Positions 56,701-64,000 of a stretch of 64,000 nucleotides of DNA are shown in pieces; position 1 is the stretch's first letter, and each line of letters begins with the position of its first letter. The stretch lies in contig JAPWKH010000018.1 of assembly GCA_028283605.1 (NCBI GenBank), positions 124,001-188,000 of the forward strand, given 5' to 3'. Under the pieces are notes generated by a model. It had not been told where the DNA came from. It did no database searches and was given only the letters and a program-made list of their open reading frames with translations. Made by a program: the position numbers and the translations under genes. The DNA is from Arachidicoccus sp. (lineage in GTDB: Bacteria; Bacteroidota; Bacteroidia; Chitinophagales; Chitinophagaceae).

Positions 56701-58571
56701 TATACGGTTATTTTGATATGAACAACACCGATCTTAACTTGCATACGACAGATTATTATGTCAATAGTAGTGCCAATCCATGGACAGTATCTAATTATAT
56801 AGGGTGTCCTTTAACGACTTCGGATTTTACATTAATAATGAGGCGTAATGGATTCCCCGAAGGTAATTATAGTATCATGGCAAGAAAGGGACTAAACGTT
56901 GAAAGATTGTGGATTGACGGGCAATTAGTTTATACAAGTCCAACTAATTTAAATAGTAATGTAACAGTATGGTCGGGTGAATTAACACCTGACAGTAAGA
57001 TTCGCGTTGAATTAAGATCAGTAGGTAAGTCGGAAGGCGCCATCGATTTTATTACAGAAACCGCAGATATGAATCTGGCATTAGGTAAGCCTGCGGTTCA
57101 ATCATCAACATCTACAGCCAATGGTGTGTCACAAGTTGCTGCCAACGCTACTGATGGAGATACCACAGATTTTTCCAGCACGACAGGCACAAATGGAGTT
57201 GTTAATTTCCCCTATATGAATATAGATTTGGGCGATTCCGCAAGAATAGACAAATTTGTACTTTGGAATAGAATAAGTCCTGTTGTTGCCGTAGATCGTT
57301 TACATAACTATTATATATTTGTTTCCGATTCTGCATTTGAAGAATCAAATACAGATCCTTCCATAATTGCAGCTAGACAAGGTGTTTATTCTCTTTATCG
57401 AACTGACACGGCAGGGAGACCAACAATAATAGGAGCCAATTTTAAAGGTCGTTATATCCGTATCCAGATGAACAGCACTGATATACTAAATCTTTCAGAA
57501 TTGGAAGCATTTGGGCAATGGCTTAATCCGGATTCTGCACAAATTAAGAACCTGGCTTTAAATAAACCGGCAACGCAAAGTTCTACATATAAAACATATT
57601 ACGCTTCCAATGCAGTAGATGGGCTTATTGATGGGGCATTTGTTGACAATTCTGTAACTAATACAGGAAATACAGCTGCAGATATGGTAAATCCTTGGTG
57701 GATGGTAGATTTGGGAGCAATATGCCATATTAAACAAATTAATGTTTACAATAGAACAGATGCAGCATTTGCACCACAGCTTCACAATTATAATATTCTA
57801 GTTTCGTCCGATTCATTACACATGTCTACGGATTCAACTGTTTATCCCAATGCAACAGTTTTTCATGATGATAATGTAGCGGGCAGGCCAACGACTTTCA
57901 ATATAGATATTGTAGGAAGATACATAGCTTTACAACTTCCTGGTAGTAATGTGATCGGTCAACCTTCTAAAATGATTGATTTAGCCGAGTTGCAGGCTTT
58001 TGGGTATGAAATAGACAGTACTAACTCAACTGTTATGTCTGTTAAGTGGGGTCCTTTCACTGCCATTGCCGAAAAAAATACAACTCTTCTTAGATGGTCT
58101 ACGGTAACGGAGATTGACAATAAATCATTTGATATTGAAAGATTGGATAATGATAATCAATTTAAGAAAATAGGTACAGTATCTGCCAATAACATTCCTT
58201 CCGATTATGCGTTCAAAGATTTATCTCCTGCATATGGTGCTAATTCTTATCGGTTGAAGCAATATGATTTAGATGGTAAATTTTCTTATTCGCCTATAAG
58301 AACTGTAAATTTTGCAAATAGCTCTGCTGGATTTATTATTGAGCCTAATCCGGTTAATAATTTGCTGAAAATAACAAAACCGGCTTCTGTAACTGCACGA
58401 TTAGTATTCAGAATACTTGATGCAGCAGGCAGGAAAATAATTGCATGGAGTGTTGAAAATTCAGGTTCAATAATAGAAAAAAATGTTTCTAATTTAGCAT
58501 CAGGTATTTATATTTTGCAAATCGAGACAAATACCGGTATCAAGACGTCCTTAAAGTTTATTAAAAACTAA
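53775..58571 (+). CDS. Giant secreted subtilase-fold protein with two discoidin domains and T9SS tail
   Basis: A 1599-residue exported protein. Order: signal peptide (to about residue 30), a long N-terminal region, an S8 peptidase-like domain (about 250-510), beta-rich domains (about 640-1090), two tandem F5/8 type C/fucolectin-like domains (about 1098-1245, NLALGKPAVQSS; about 1258-1410, NLALNKPATQSS), an FN3-like stretch, and a T9SS type A tail (IIEPNPVNNLLKI). The S8 motifs GTSFASPNIAG (Ser443), SASSGNSG (oxyanion Asn376) and His285 in MTAHAELTNDV are present. The usual Asp motif seems replaced by VEALSTTDP (Ser257 where Asp is expected). It may be a binding protein or an atypical protease. 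ATG 53775 is used; TTG 53769 is also in frame. Confidence 0.75.
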   Translation: MKKIYTLFFRIITCYLFLNCPMKNTSYGQHLTTANGISGIKTLSQIGLYSAVTPDFEFYAIAVFDHIPDKQLLQELQNAKIQTISWIEKASYLVKIMSKDTYNTLMEKDSQHDLPYLGIRLIGDVPSSLKLSKELYRIATNPLSPNAFEVKNITIYVYNQKSVNALKAYLISNGISVLENNFSKDAANSISARDVTAKQINDIVALNYISNVSIYSDSVKESGFKNSLYAQIFPVSYDTASGYIGRNNYSGSVEALSTTDPEMLKRFRNRLVTSTISGIGDMTAHAELTNDVMASGTNFDELDGGIAPATKLIQASFDTVSTLNNYNAGYHPLSINTSVLPGSSPEENSVYNSVLSNWDAALRSHSDLMFSASSGNSGSATGTAGYPAGWNNLWYQTGGKNSFTVSNIVYPGLLVTGGGGSCGPTNDGRLAPQICTEGNSGTSFASPNIAGQISDLFEAYTAVYNTTPRSDVVKAVLMNTAQDIYKRGPDFRSGYGESNPLEALKAIKEHTFLTGTVDQGEGIAPIVHTLDVSSGLRQLRVMLYWHDYQGTPNASKILVNDLDLKVVTPAGDTVLPWILNLDTAHIADTATRGIDTLNNQEQVTINDPMAGTYKFLIYGKEVPMGPQDYVLTYMLNPYHIKITTPAGFRLPPVNYFNPSSFFGFTWDYSLNTDNTDDSIQVFLQRQAGEPFTQIGSVGTRALNGGGGTAGVVPADESAPVGFYLNYPIPANFPITTTARIIVKQKNQPYADTSGYYQYSPMVDSLKVISSCPEKVILQWKNMDSLPAGGRYIIYRLGTTLMEPVDSVPSTQDSITLTAENLLGAGQIFSNDEWFSVAARYPNGMLSYRTSPVTQRMTNSVLAGSPLAPGTIPQTSFTLCKADTAVLHVDPNYIKDSVRWFKDGQAVEGGTTDTMRITMDEFGNYIYKSYYQGCAFTSDTFYVYKTSNDITLSDTVYTNTQAWRCFVYKGDYSDNNVYGYFDMNNTDLNLHTTDYYVNSSANPWTVSNYIGCPLTTSDFTLIMRRNGFPEGNYSIMARKGLNVERLWIDGQLVYTSPTNLNSNVTVWSGELTPDSKIRVELRSVGKSEGAIDFITETADMNLALGKPAVQSSTSTANGVSQVAANATDGDTTDFSSTTGTNGVVNFPYMNIDLGDSARIDKFVLWNRISPVVAVDRLHNYYIFVSDSAFEESNTDPSIIAARQGVYSLYRTDTAGRPTIIGANFKGRYIRIQMNSTDILNLSELEAFGQWLNPDSAQIKNLALNKPATQSSTYKTYYASNAVDGLIDGAFVDNSVTNTGNTAADMVNPWWMVDLGAICHIKQINVYNRTDAAFAPQLHNYNILVSSDSLHMSTDSTVYPNATVFHDDNVAGRPTTFNIDIVGRYIALQLPGSNVIGQPSKMIDLAELQAFGYEIDSTNSTVMSVKWGPFTAIAEKNTTLLRWSTVTEIDNKSFDIERLDNDNQFKKIGTVSANNIPSDYAFKDLSPAYGANSYRLKQYDLDGKFSYSPIRTVNFANSSAGFIIEPNPVNNLLKITKPASVTARLVFRILDAAGRKIIAWSVENSGSIIEKNVSNLASGIYILQIETNTGIKTSLKFIKN

Positions 58572-58590
58572 GGGGCAGGATACAATATTC

Positions 58591-58634
58591 ATTTATGCAC
58601 TTTAAAGAAATATATTTCCTTAAAGTGCATAAAT
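58591..58634 (+). terminator. Long hairpin after the subtilase-like gene
   Basis: Arms 58591-58605 and 58620-58634 are perfectly complementary over 15 bp (ATTTATGCACTTTAA). The inner part GAAAT/ATTTC adds further pairing after one A/C mismatch. It begins 20 nt past the stop codon. Its closing ATTTATGCA is shared with the hairpin upstream of the gene. Confidence 0.65.
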
Positions 58635-58659
58635 TATATTATAAGATGCATTGAAAACC

Positions 58660-58671
58660 TTTATGCATAAA
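58660..58671. repeat. Perfect 12-bp palindrome TTTATGCATAAA
   Basis: A symmetric site 26 nt past the hairpin. The half-site TTTATGCA/TGCATAAA occurs repeatedly in the two intergenic regions flanking the subtilase-like gene. Function unknown; it could be a protein-binding site or residue of a repeated element. Confidence 0.45.
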
Positions 58672-58776
58672 CAATATATATGATTTTTAATATTTTTTAT
58701 AAATGTGAAAGGTGAAATTATTTACAGAAATAAGTTTCTCCAATACCCAAGTATTTTTTTATAATTCTAATGTTCA

Positions 58777-60903
58777 ATGGAGAAGAGTGTTATAATAGCT
58801 TTATTTTTCTTTTTAATGGTGATATTTTGCAATGCCCAAAAAATTAATCGCCAAGAAGTAATACACAGGCACGATATTTATCAAACCAAAGCCGATACAT
58901 TCTCATCTGTCACACTAGGCAATGGGGAATTTGCTGCAACAGTAGATGTTACAGGTTTGCAAACATTCTACAAAGATTACCAGCTTGGAGTGCCGCTTGG
59001 AACCGAGTCTGAATGGGGTTGGCATTCATTTCCAAACAGTAAAAATCTGACAATTGACCAAACCTATAAATACTATAATGTAAATGGGAAAAAGAATGTA
59101 TCCTATTCGGTACAATCAAATGCTGCAAAGGACGCTGTTGAATATTTTCGCGTAAATCCCCACAGGCTTCAACTAGGCAATATTGGTTTTGTGCTTTTAT
59201 TGAAGAACGGTGATACGGCAAAATTGCAGGACATAAAAAATATAAAACAGCATCTGAATCTTTATGCAGGTATATTGGAAAGCCAATTCACCGTTGATGG
59301 CGACCCTGTGAAAGTGACAACTATTGCTAATCAGGAATCAGATGGCATTTCGTTTTCTGTCGCTTCTCCATTGATAAAGCTCCACAGGCTTTTTATCCGT
59401 TTTGCATTTCCCTATCCAACAGGAGATTTTTCTGATATGGGAAGTAATTTTTCGGAGTCTGCATTCCATTATTCGGCTTATCATGGTAATAAAAATAACT
59501 ATGGCTATTTCGAACACATATTGGATACAACACATTATTTTGTAAATGCAACTTGGAATCAGAGCGTTATGATTGATTCTTCAAAGAAGCATTTTTTCAT
59601 TATACGACCTGATGGTAATTCACTGCAGTTTACAGCAAGCTTAGTATTTAGTCCGACCGAAAAAAATAAAAAAACATCCTTTGAAATAGTAGAGCGCAAC
59701 AACATCAATACCTGGAAAAAGTTTTGGGAATCGGGCGGTGCTATTGACTTTGCGGGAAGTACGGATGAGAGAGCATCTGAATTGGAACGCCGCATTATAT
59801 TATCTCAGTATTTGACGAAATTACAATGCGCAGGACATTATCCGCCGCAGGAAACAGGCCTTACTTATAATAGTTGGTATGGCAAGCCGCATTTGGAAAT
59901 GTATTGGTGGCATGCTGCGCATTTTGCTTTATGGGGGCGGCCAGAGCTGCTGGAAAAAAGTTTCGACTGGTTTATACAGGTGGCAGATAAGGCAAAGGTT
60001 ATTGCACAAAGACAAGGTTTTGAAGGTGTCCGCTGGCAAAAGATGACGGATAGGGAAGGGGATGAATCTCCTGCTTCTGTGGGGAATTTCCTGATTTGGC
60101 AGCAACCCCATTTTATTTACCTCGCAGAACTATTGTATAGAACAAAGACGGAAAAGCAAGCAGTTCTTGATAAATACGAAAAGCTTGTTTACCAAACAGC
60201 AGACTTCATGGCATCCTTTGCTGTATATGATTCTGCAACGCATTATTACAATCTGGGTAAAGGATTAATACCTGCACAAGAATGTTTTAACCCTCTTGAG
60301 ACTTTTAATCCGCCTTATGAACTGGCCTATTGGAGTTGGGCGTTGAAGGTTGCTCAGGAATGGAGAATCAGAACTGGATTGCCTCGCAATAAAAAATGGG
60401 ATGATGTCATCAATAATTTATCACCATTGCCGCAAAAAGACGGTTTGTACCTTGCCGCCGCAAATGCTACGGACAGTTACAGTCCGAAAAGCCGTTATAC
60501 TAATGACCATCCTGCAGTATTAGCCGCATTGGCAACTATTCCGATATCTAACGCCATTGATACGGTCGTTATGCACCATACATTTGATACCATAAATAAG
60601 GTCTGGCATTGGGAAACTACTTGGGGTTGGGATTATCCTATGATAGCAATGGCCGCGACACGATTGCATTTAAAAGAGGAAGCCGTGGATATGTTGATGC
60701 GGAATGCCCAAAAGAATACTTATTTACCCAACGGGAATAATTACCAAAACAATGAGTTGACAATATATCTGCCTGGCAACGGAGGACTTCTTGCAGCAAT
60801 CGCTATGATGTGTGCAGGATATGACGGAAATAAGACCGCAATTCCTGGTTTCAATGAAAAAAAGTGGAAGGTAAAATGGGAAGGCCTACAACCAATGCCG
60901 TAA
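58777..60903 (+). CDS. Six-hairpin glycosidase (GH65/GH95-like), specificity unknown
   Basis: A secreted (alpha/alpha)6-barrel carbohydrate-active enzyme. A signal precedes NRQEVIHRHDIYQTK. An N-terminal beta-sandwich of about 270 residues is followed by the helical barrel: ETGLTYNSWYGKPHLEMYWWHAAHF at about 363-387; REGDESPASVGNFLIWQQPHFIYLAEL; and ECFNPLETFNPPYELAYWSW near 502-521. It ends with VWHWETTWGWDYPMIAMAAT. The shape and the KPHLEMYWWH motif recall GH65 and related clans, but I cannot place the catalytic Glu with certainty or name the substrate. It sits 74 nt before the rhamnosidase gene. At 708 aa it is full length. Confidence 0.7.
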   Translation: MEKSVIIALFFFLMVIFCNAQKINRQEVIHRHDIYQTKADTFSSVTLGNGEFAATVDVTGLQTFYKDYQLGVPLGTESEWGWHSFPNSKNLTIDQTYKYYNVNGKKNVSYSVQSNAAKDAVEYFRVNPHRLQLGNIGFVLLLKNGDTAKLQDIKNIKQHLNLYAGILESQFTVDGDPVKVTTIANQESDGISFSVASPLIKLHRLFIRFAFPYPTGDFSDMGSNFSESAFHYSAYHGNKNNYGYFEHILDTTHYFVNATWNQSVMIDSSKKHFFIIRPDGNSLQFTASLVFSPTEKNKKTSFEIVERNNINTWKKFWESGGAIDFAGSTDERASELERRIILSQYLTKLQCAGHYPPQETGLTYNSWYGKPHLEMYWWHAAHFALWGRPELLEKSFDWFIQVADKAKVIAQRQGFEGVRWQKMTDREGDESPASVGNFLIWQQPHFIYLAELLYRTKTEKQAVLDKYEKLVYQTADFMASFAVYDSATHYYNLGKGLIPAQECFNPLETFNPPYELAYWSWALKVAQEWRIRTGLPRNKKWDDVINNLSPLPQKDGLYLAAANATDSYSPKSRYTNDHPAVLAALATIPISNAIDTVVMHHTFDTINKVWHWETTWGWDYPMIAMAATRLHLKEEAVDMLMRNAQKNTYLPNGNNYQNNELTIYLPGNGGLLAAIAMMCAGYDGNKTAIPGFNEKKWKVKWEGLQPMP

Positions 60904-60977
60904 AATATTATAATCAATATTAGTAAATGTAGAGATAAATAATAAACATATGAATACTATAAAAGCTCATATATCAA

Positions 60978-63698
60978 ATGAATAAGACAACCAGAAGTAT
61001 AATTTTTATAATCTTCATACTATTTACCCGCAAAAACTATGCGCAGATTTCTGTAGACAATTTATTGACTGAAAATTTGACAAATCCTATAGGAATAGAT
61101 CAAAAAATCCCTCGCTTTAGTTGGCAGATCAATACTTCGGAAAGAAATATTTTGCAAAATGCATATGAAATCATAGTTAAACAAAATAATCGTGTTGTTT
61201 GGAACTCAGGTAAAGTATATTCTGATTCATCATTGTTTGTTACTTATAAAGGAATGCCTATTGAGGCTGATAAGAAATATACATGGAAAGTTCGCATTTG
61301 GGATAATAAGCTGAAAAGCACAAACTGGAGTAATGAGGCATATTTTCAAACAGGCTTGTTATCTTATACTAATTGGAAAGCGCAATGGATACAGCCGGCA
61401 GAAAGAAGTGTAGGCGATCGTTCTGTACCTTTATTTCGAAAGAAATTTTCTATTTCTAAAAAAATAAAACAGGCGACGATGTTTATAACCTCTCATGGTA
61501 TGTATGAGGCATTTATAAATGGGAACAGGGTTGGGGATGCATGGTTAACACCCGGCTGGACTTCATATAATAAAAGAATACAGTATCAAGCCTATGATGT
61601 AACCTCTCTTTTAAACAAAGGGAGCAATGTAGTAGGTTCTATGCTGGGGAGTGGATGGTATCACAGTGTTTTGGCATGGAATTATAAAGGAGATATTTAC
61701 GGGAAAGATTATTCCTTATTGCTTCAGATTAATATAACCTATCAAGATGGATCGAAGGATTATATCATCACGGATAAAAGCTGGAAAACAAATACAAGTG
61801 AAATTGAGTATTCAGAAATTTATAATGGTGAAATAACGGATATCAGAAGAAGAAAGAAAGGCTGGAATATATCAGCATACGATGATTCAGATTGGTCGAA
61901 AGTTAAGGATACTTCTTATCCAAAAGATATTCTCGTTGCTACCATAAACGAATCCGTTGCGCAACATGAAATATTCAGGCCTATAAAAATTTTTAAAACA
62001 TCTTCGGGTGATCAAGTCATTGATTTTGGACAAAATTTGGTAGGATGGGTACGGTTTAAAGTTAGCGGGGGAAATTCCGGAGATACCGTAATTTTATCCC
62101 ATGCAGAAGTTTTGGATAAACAAGGAAATTTTTATACTGATAATTTAAGAACAGCTAAAGCGGAGGACATATATATATTAAACGGGAAATCAGTAGAGGA
62201 AACATTTCATCCACATTTTACATGGCATGGCTTTCGTTATGTAAAAATCAAAGGATATCCCGGTGAAATAAAAAGGGAAAACTTTGAGGCTGTGGCATTA
62301 TACTCCAATATGCCATCCACCGGTACTTTTGTAACATCAGATACTTTGATCAATCAGTTGCAGCATAATATTCAATGGGGCCAGAAAGGAAATTTTCTTG
62401 ATGTTCCTACCGATTGTCCTCAAAGAGATGAAAGGCTTGGCTGGACAGGAGATGCACAGGTTTTTTTCCGCACTGCATCTTTTAACAGAAACGTATATAA
62501 TTTTTTCAATAAATGGTTAGGAGATATCGCGGCAGACCAAAAACCAAACGGATTGGTTCCGGACGTAATTCCGGATGTATTGGGTGGAAACGGAGGATCT
62601 TCTGGATGGGCAGATGCGGCTGCTATTATTCCATGGAACATGTATATAACTTACGGCGACAGAAATATTTTGGCGAAGCAATACGCAAGTATGAAATCCT
62701 TGGTCAGTTATATGACGGCTTCAAGCAAAAACTATTTATGGAATAACGGAAGAAATTTCGGTGACTGGTTATTCTTCAGCCCTTTTGACGATAAGGATGG
62801 ACAATCAGCAGTAACTGATAAATATTTGATAGCGCAATGTTTTTTTGCGCATTCAACTCAGTTATTAGTAAACACAGCAGCTGTATTAGGAAAGAAAGAA
62901 GACGTGAAATTTTATTCCGATCTACTACTGAAAATTAAAACTGCTTTCTTGAATGAATATATGACACCTACAGGGAGATTGGTTTCAGGCACACAAACAG
63001 CCTATGTACTTGCGCTGGAATTTGATATGCTTCCGGATTCATTAAGATTACAAGCCGCAAATCGTTTAGTAGAAAATATAAAAAAATACCGCAACCATAT
63101 CACTACCGGATTTTTAGGAACACCTTATATTATGGATGTATTGACAAAATTCGGCCGTACTGATGTTGCCTATCAATTGCTGTTTCAAAAAACATATCCA
63201 TCATGGTTATATCCAATAACAAAAGGCGCAACTACCATTTGGGAACGGTGGGATGGAGTTAAACCTAATGGAACCTTCGAAAATCCAGAAATGAATTCCT
63301 TTAATCATTATGCATACGGAGCAGTAGGTGATTGGATGTATCGTACAATCGGAGGAATTGATACATATAGCGATGCTCCTGGATATAAGCATGCACAAAT
63401 AAAGCCGGATGTAAAAGGACATTTTAATTCTGCTGATACAAGATTAATGACAGGATATGGATTAATCAAAAGTGCATGGAAAAAATCGGCAGACAGTCTT
63501 TGTTTAAATATTCAAATCCCCGCAAATACTATTGCTGATTTATATATTCCTATTTCTAATAAAACAAAAGAGAAAGATATCGTGGAAAATAATAATCTCC
63601 TTTCCCAAGATAAGACTATAAAAATTATAGGTAAAGAGAATGAGTATTTTGAAATACAAGTGGGTTCAGGTAATTATCAATTTAAACTTTTATATTAA
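60978..63698 (+). CDS. GH78 alpha-L-rhamnosidase
   Basis: Removes terminal alpha-L-rhamnose from oligosaccharides, in the periplasm or at the cell surface. Domains in order: signal; N-terminal beta domain (VDNLLTENLTNPIGIDQKIP); Bac_rhamnosid_N (SHGMYEAFINGNRVGDAWLTPGW); concanavalin-like domain (DFGQNLVGWVRF); six-hairpin catalytic domain; C-terminal beta domain. The catalytic block DVPTDCPQRDERLGWTGDAQ includes Asp484 and Glu485 (general acid). The 906-aa length is normal for bacterial GH78. It forms part of PUL 3 with the upstream glycosidase and the beta-helix gene downstream. Confidence 0.94.
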   Translation: MNKTTRSIIFIIFILFTRKNYAQISVDNLLTENLTNPIGIDQKIPRFSWQINTSERNILQNAYEIIVKQNNRVVWNSGKVYSDSSLFVTYKGMPIEADKKYTWKVRIWDNKLKSTNWSNEAYFQTGLLSYTNWKAQWIQPAERSVGDRSVPLFRKKFSISKKIKQATMFITSHGMYEAFINGNRVGDAWLTPGWTSYNKRIQYQAYDVTSLLNKGSNVVGSMLGSGWYHSVLAWNYKGDIYGKDYSLLLQINITYQDGSKDYIITDKSWKTNTSEIEYSEIYNGEITDIRRRKKGWNISAYDDSDWSKVKDTSYPKDILVATINESVAQHEIFRPIKIFKTSSGDQVIDFGQNLVGWVRFKVSGGNSGDTVILSHAEVLDKQGNFYTDNLRTAKAEDIYILNGKSVEETFHPHFTWHGFRYVKIKGYPGEIKRENFEAVALYSNMPSTGTFVTSDTLINQLQHNIQWGQKGNFLDVPTDCPQRDERLGWTGDAQVFFRTASFNRNVYNFFNKWLGDIAADQKPNGLVPDVIPDVLGGNGGSSGWADAAAIIPWNMYITYGDRNILAKQYASMKSLVSYMTASSKNYLWNNGRNFGDWLFFSPFDDKDGQSAVTDKYLIAQCFFAHSTQLLVNTAAVLGKKEDVKFYSDLLLKIKTAFLNEYMTPTGRLVSGTQTAYVLALEFDMLPDSLRLQAANRLVENIKKYRNHITTGFLGTPYIMDVLTKFGRTDVAYQLLFQKTYPSWLYPITKGATTIWERWDGVKPNGTFENPEMNSFNHYAYGAVGDWMYRTIGGIDTYSDAPGYKHAQIKPDVKGHFNSADTRLMTGYGLIKSAWKKSADSLCLNIQIPANTIADLYIPISNKTKEKDIVENNNLLSQDKTIKIIGKENEYFEIQVGSGNYQFKLLY

Positions 63699-63809
63699 AA
63701 TATTGAAGTTGAATCAAACAAGTAGTTGAGTAAATTACAATTACTAATCATATTTTTTAATCCTTTTATACAAAAAGAATTATATAACAATACAATACCA
63801 TTGTTCTTT

Positions 63810-64000
63810 ATGACAACTTTCCAATTAATCTTAAAAAATATAGCTTTTTTCATATGTTCATTTCTTATGACAGGCTATAGTTCATTATTAGCTCAAAACA
63901 TTCATGAATACAACATTGCATCTTACGGCGCAGTCGGCAACGGACAAACTTTAAACACGAAAGCGATACAAAATGTGATCGACAAGGCAAGCGCACAAGG
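63810..64000 (+). CDS. Start of a GH28/pectate-lyase superfamily beta-helix protein (truncated by window edge)
   Basis: A partial reading frame from ATG 63810 through the last base. It encodes a signal peptide (hydrophobic core about residues 7-26, ending SLLAQNIHEYN) followed by IASYGAVGNGQTLNTKAIQNVID, the invariant opening of bacterial GH28 and related beta-helices. Catalytic residues lie beyond the window, so GH28 itself cannot be confirmed. It follows the rhamnosidase after 111 nt and would add a backbone-cleaving enzyme to PUL 3. Confidence 0.8.
   Translation, partial: MTTFQLILKNIAFFICSFLMTGYSSLLAQNIHEYNIASYGAVGNGQTLNTKAIQNVIDKASAQ

Noticed and set aside
1-64000. tRNA, rRNA, CRISPR array or insertion sequence
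   Set aside because: No cloverleaf, repeat-spacer pattern, transposase motif or terminal inverted repeats with target duplication were seen by eye; a tRNAscan and ISfinder run would settle it.

Overview
The window looks like a chromosomal segment of a soil- or plant-associated member of the Bacteroidota, most likely Chitinophagaceae. The evidence is the low GC content, three sets of ECF sigma factor / FecR anti-sigma / SusC with an STN domain / SusD, type IX secretion (T9SS) sorting domains, Bacteroidota-style promoter boxes (TAnnTTTG) and the near absence of Shine-Dalgarno sites. Genus cannot be fixed from the sequence alone. I see no tRNA, rRNA, CRISPR array or insertion sequence.

Region 1 (99-8153, + strand) is the distal part of a surface-polysaccharide operon: a hexapeptide acyltransferase, two GT-B and two GT-A (GT2) glycosyltransferases, an EpsG/Wzy-like polymerase, a secreted right-handed beta-helix protein of the pectate-lyase superfamily, and an extended-SDR NAD-dependent epimerase. 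Region 2 (8248-9510, - strand) holds a small unknown protein, an RRM RNA-binding protein and a cold-shock-domain protein, with two hairpin terminators. Region 3 (9809-14343, - strand) is a marR-tolC-emrA-emrB type efflux operon; a perfect 10-bp inverted repeat overlaps its promoter. Region 4 (14511-15617, - strand) is a fatty-acid desaturase with a long dyad in its promoter region.

Region 5 (16063-28916, + strand) is polysaccharide utilisation locus (PUL) 1: sigma, FecR, SusC, SusD, a PL8-type lyase with a discoidin domain and T9SS tail, a GH105 unsaturated uronyl hydrolase and a GH79 beta-glucuronidase-like enzyme. Together they point to a uronic-acid-containing polymer. Region 6 (29032-45123, + strand) is PUL 2: sigma, FecR, SusC, a SusD carrying an inserted beta-repeat module, a DUF5017-like lipoprotein, a GH2 enzyme, a GH28 enzyme and two SASA-type acetylesterases, pointing to acetylated pectin. 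Region 7 (45532-64000) is PUL 3: a sigma gene divergent from fecR, susC and susD that each carry a one-base deletion relative to their expected frame, a DUF1735-like lipoprotein, a 1599-residue subtilase-fold protein with two discoidin domains and an apparently missing catalytic Asp, a six-hairpin glycosidase, a GH78 alpha-L-rhamnosidase, and the start of another beta-helix (GH28-type) protein cut by the window edge. The GH28, GH78, GH105 and esterase set suggests rhamnogalacturonan/pectin as the broad target of PULs 2 and 3.

Features that cut across the loci: a hairpin-forming segment lies between fecR and susC in all three PULs; all three sigma factors end in a short hydrophobic tail; and a family of TTTATGCA/TGCATAAA dyads brackets the subtilase-like gene.
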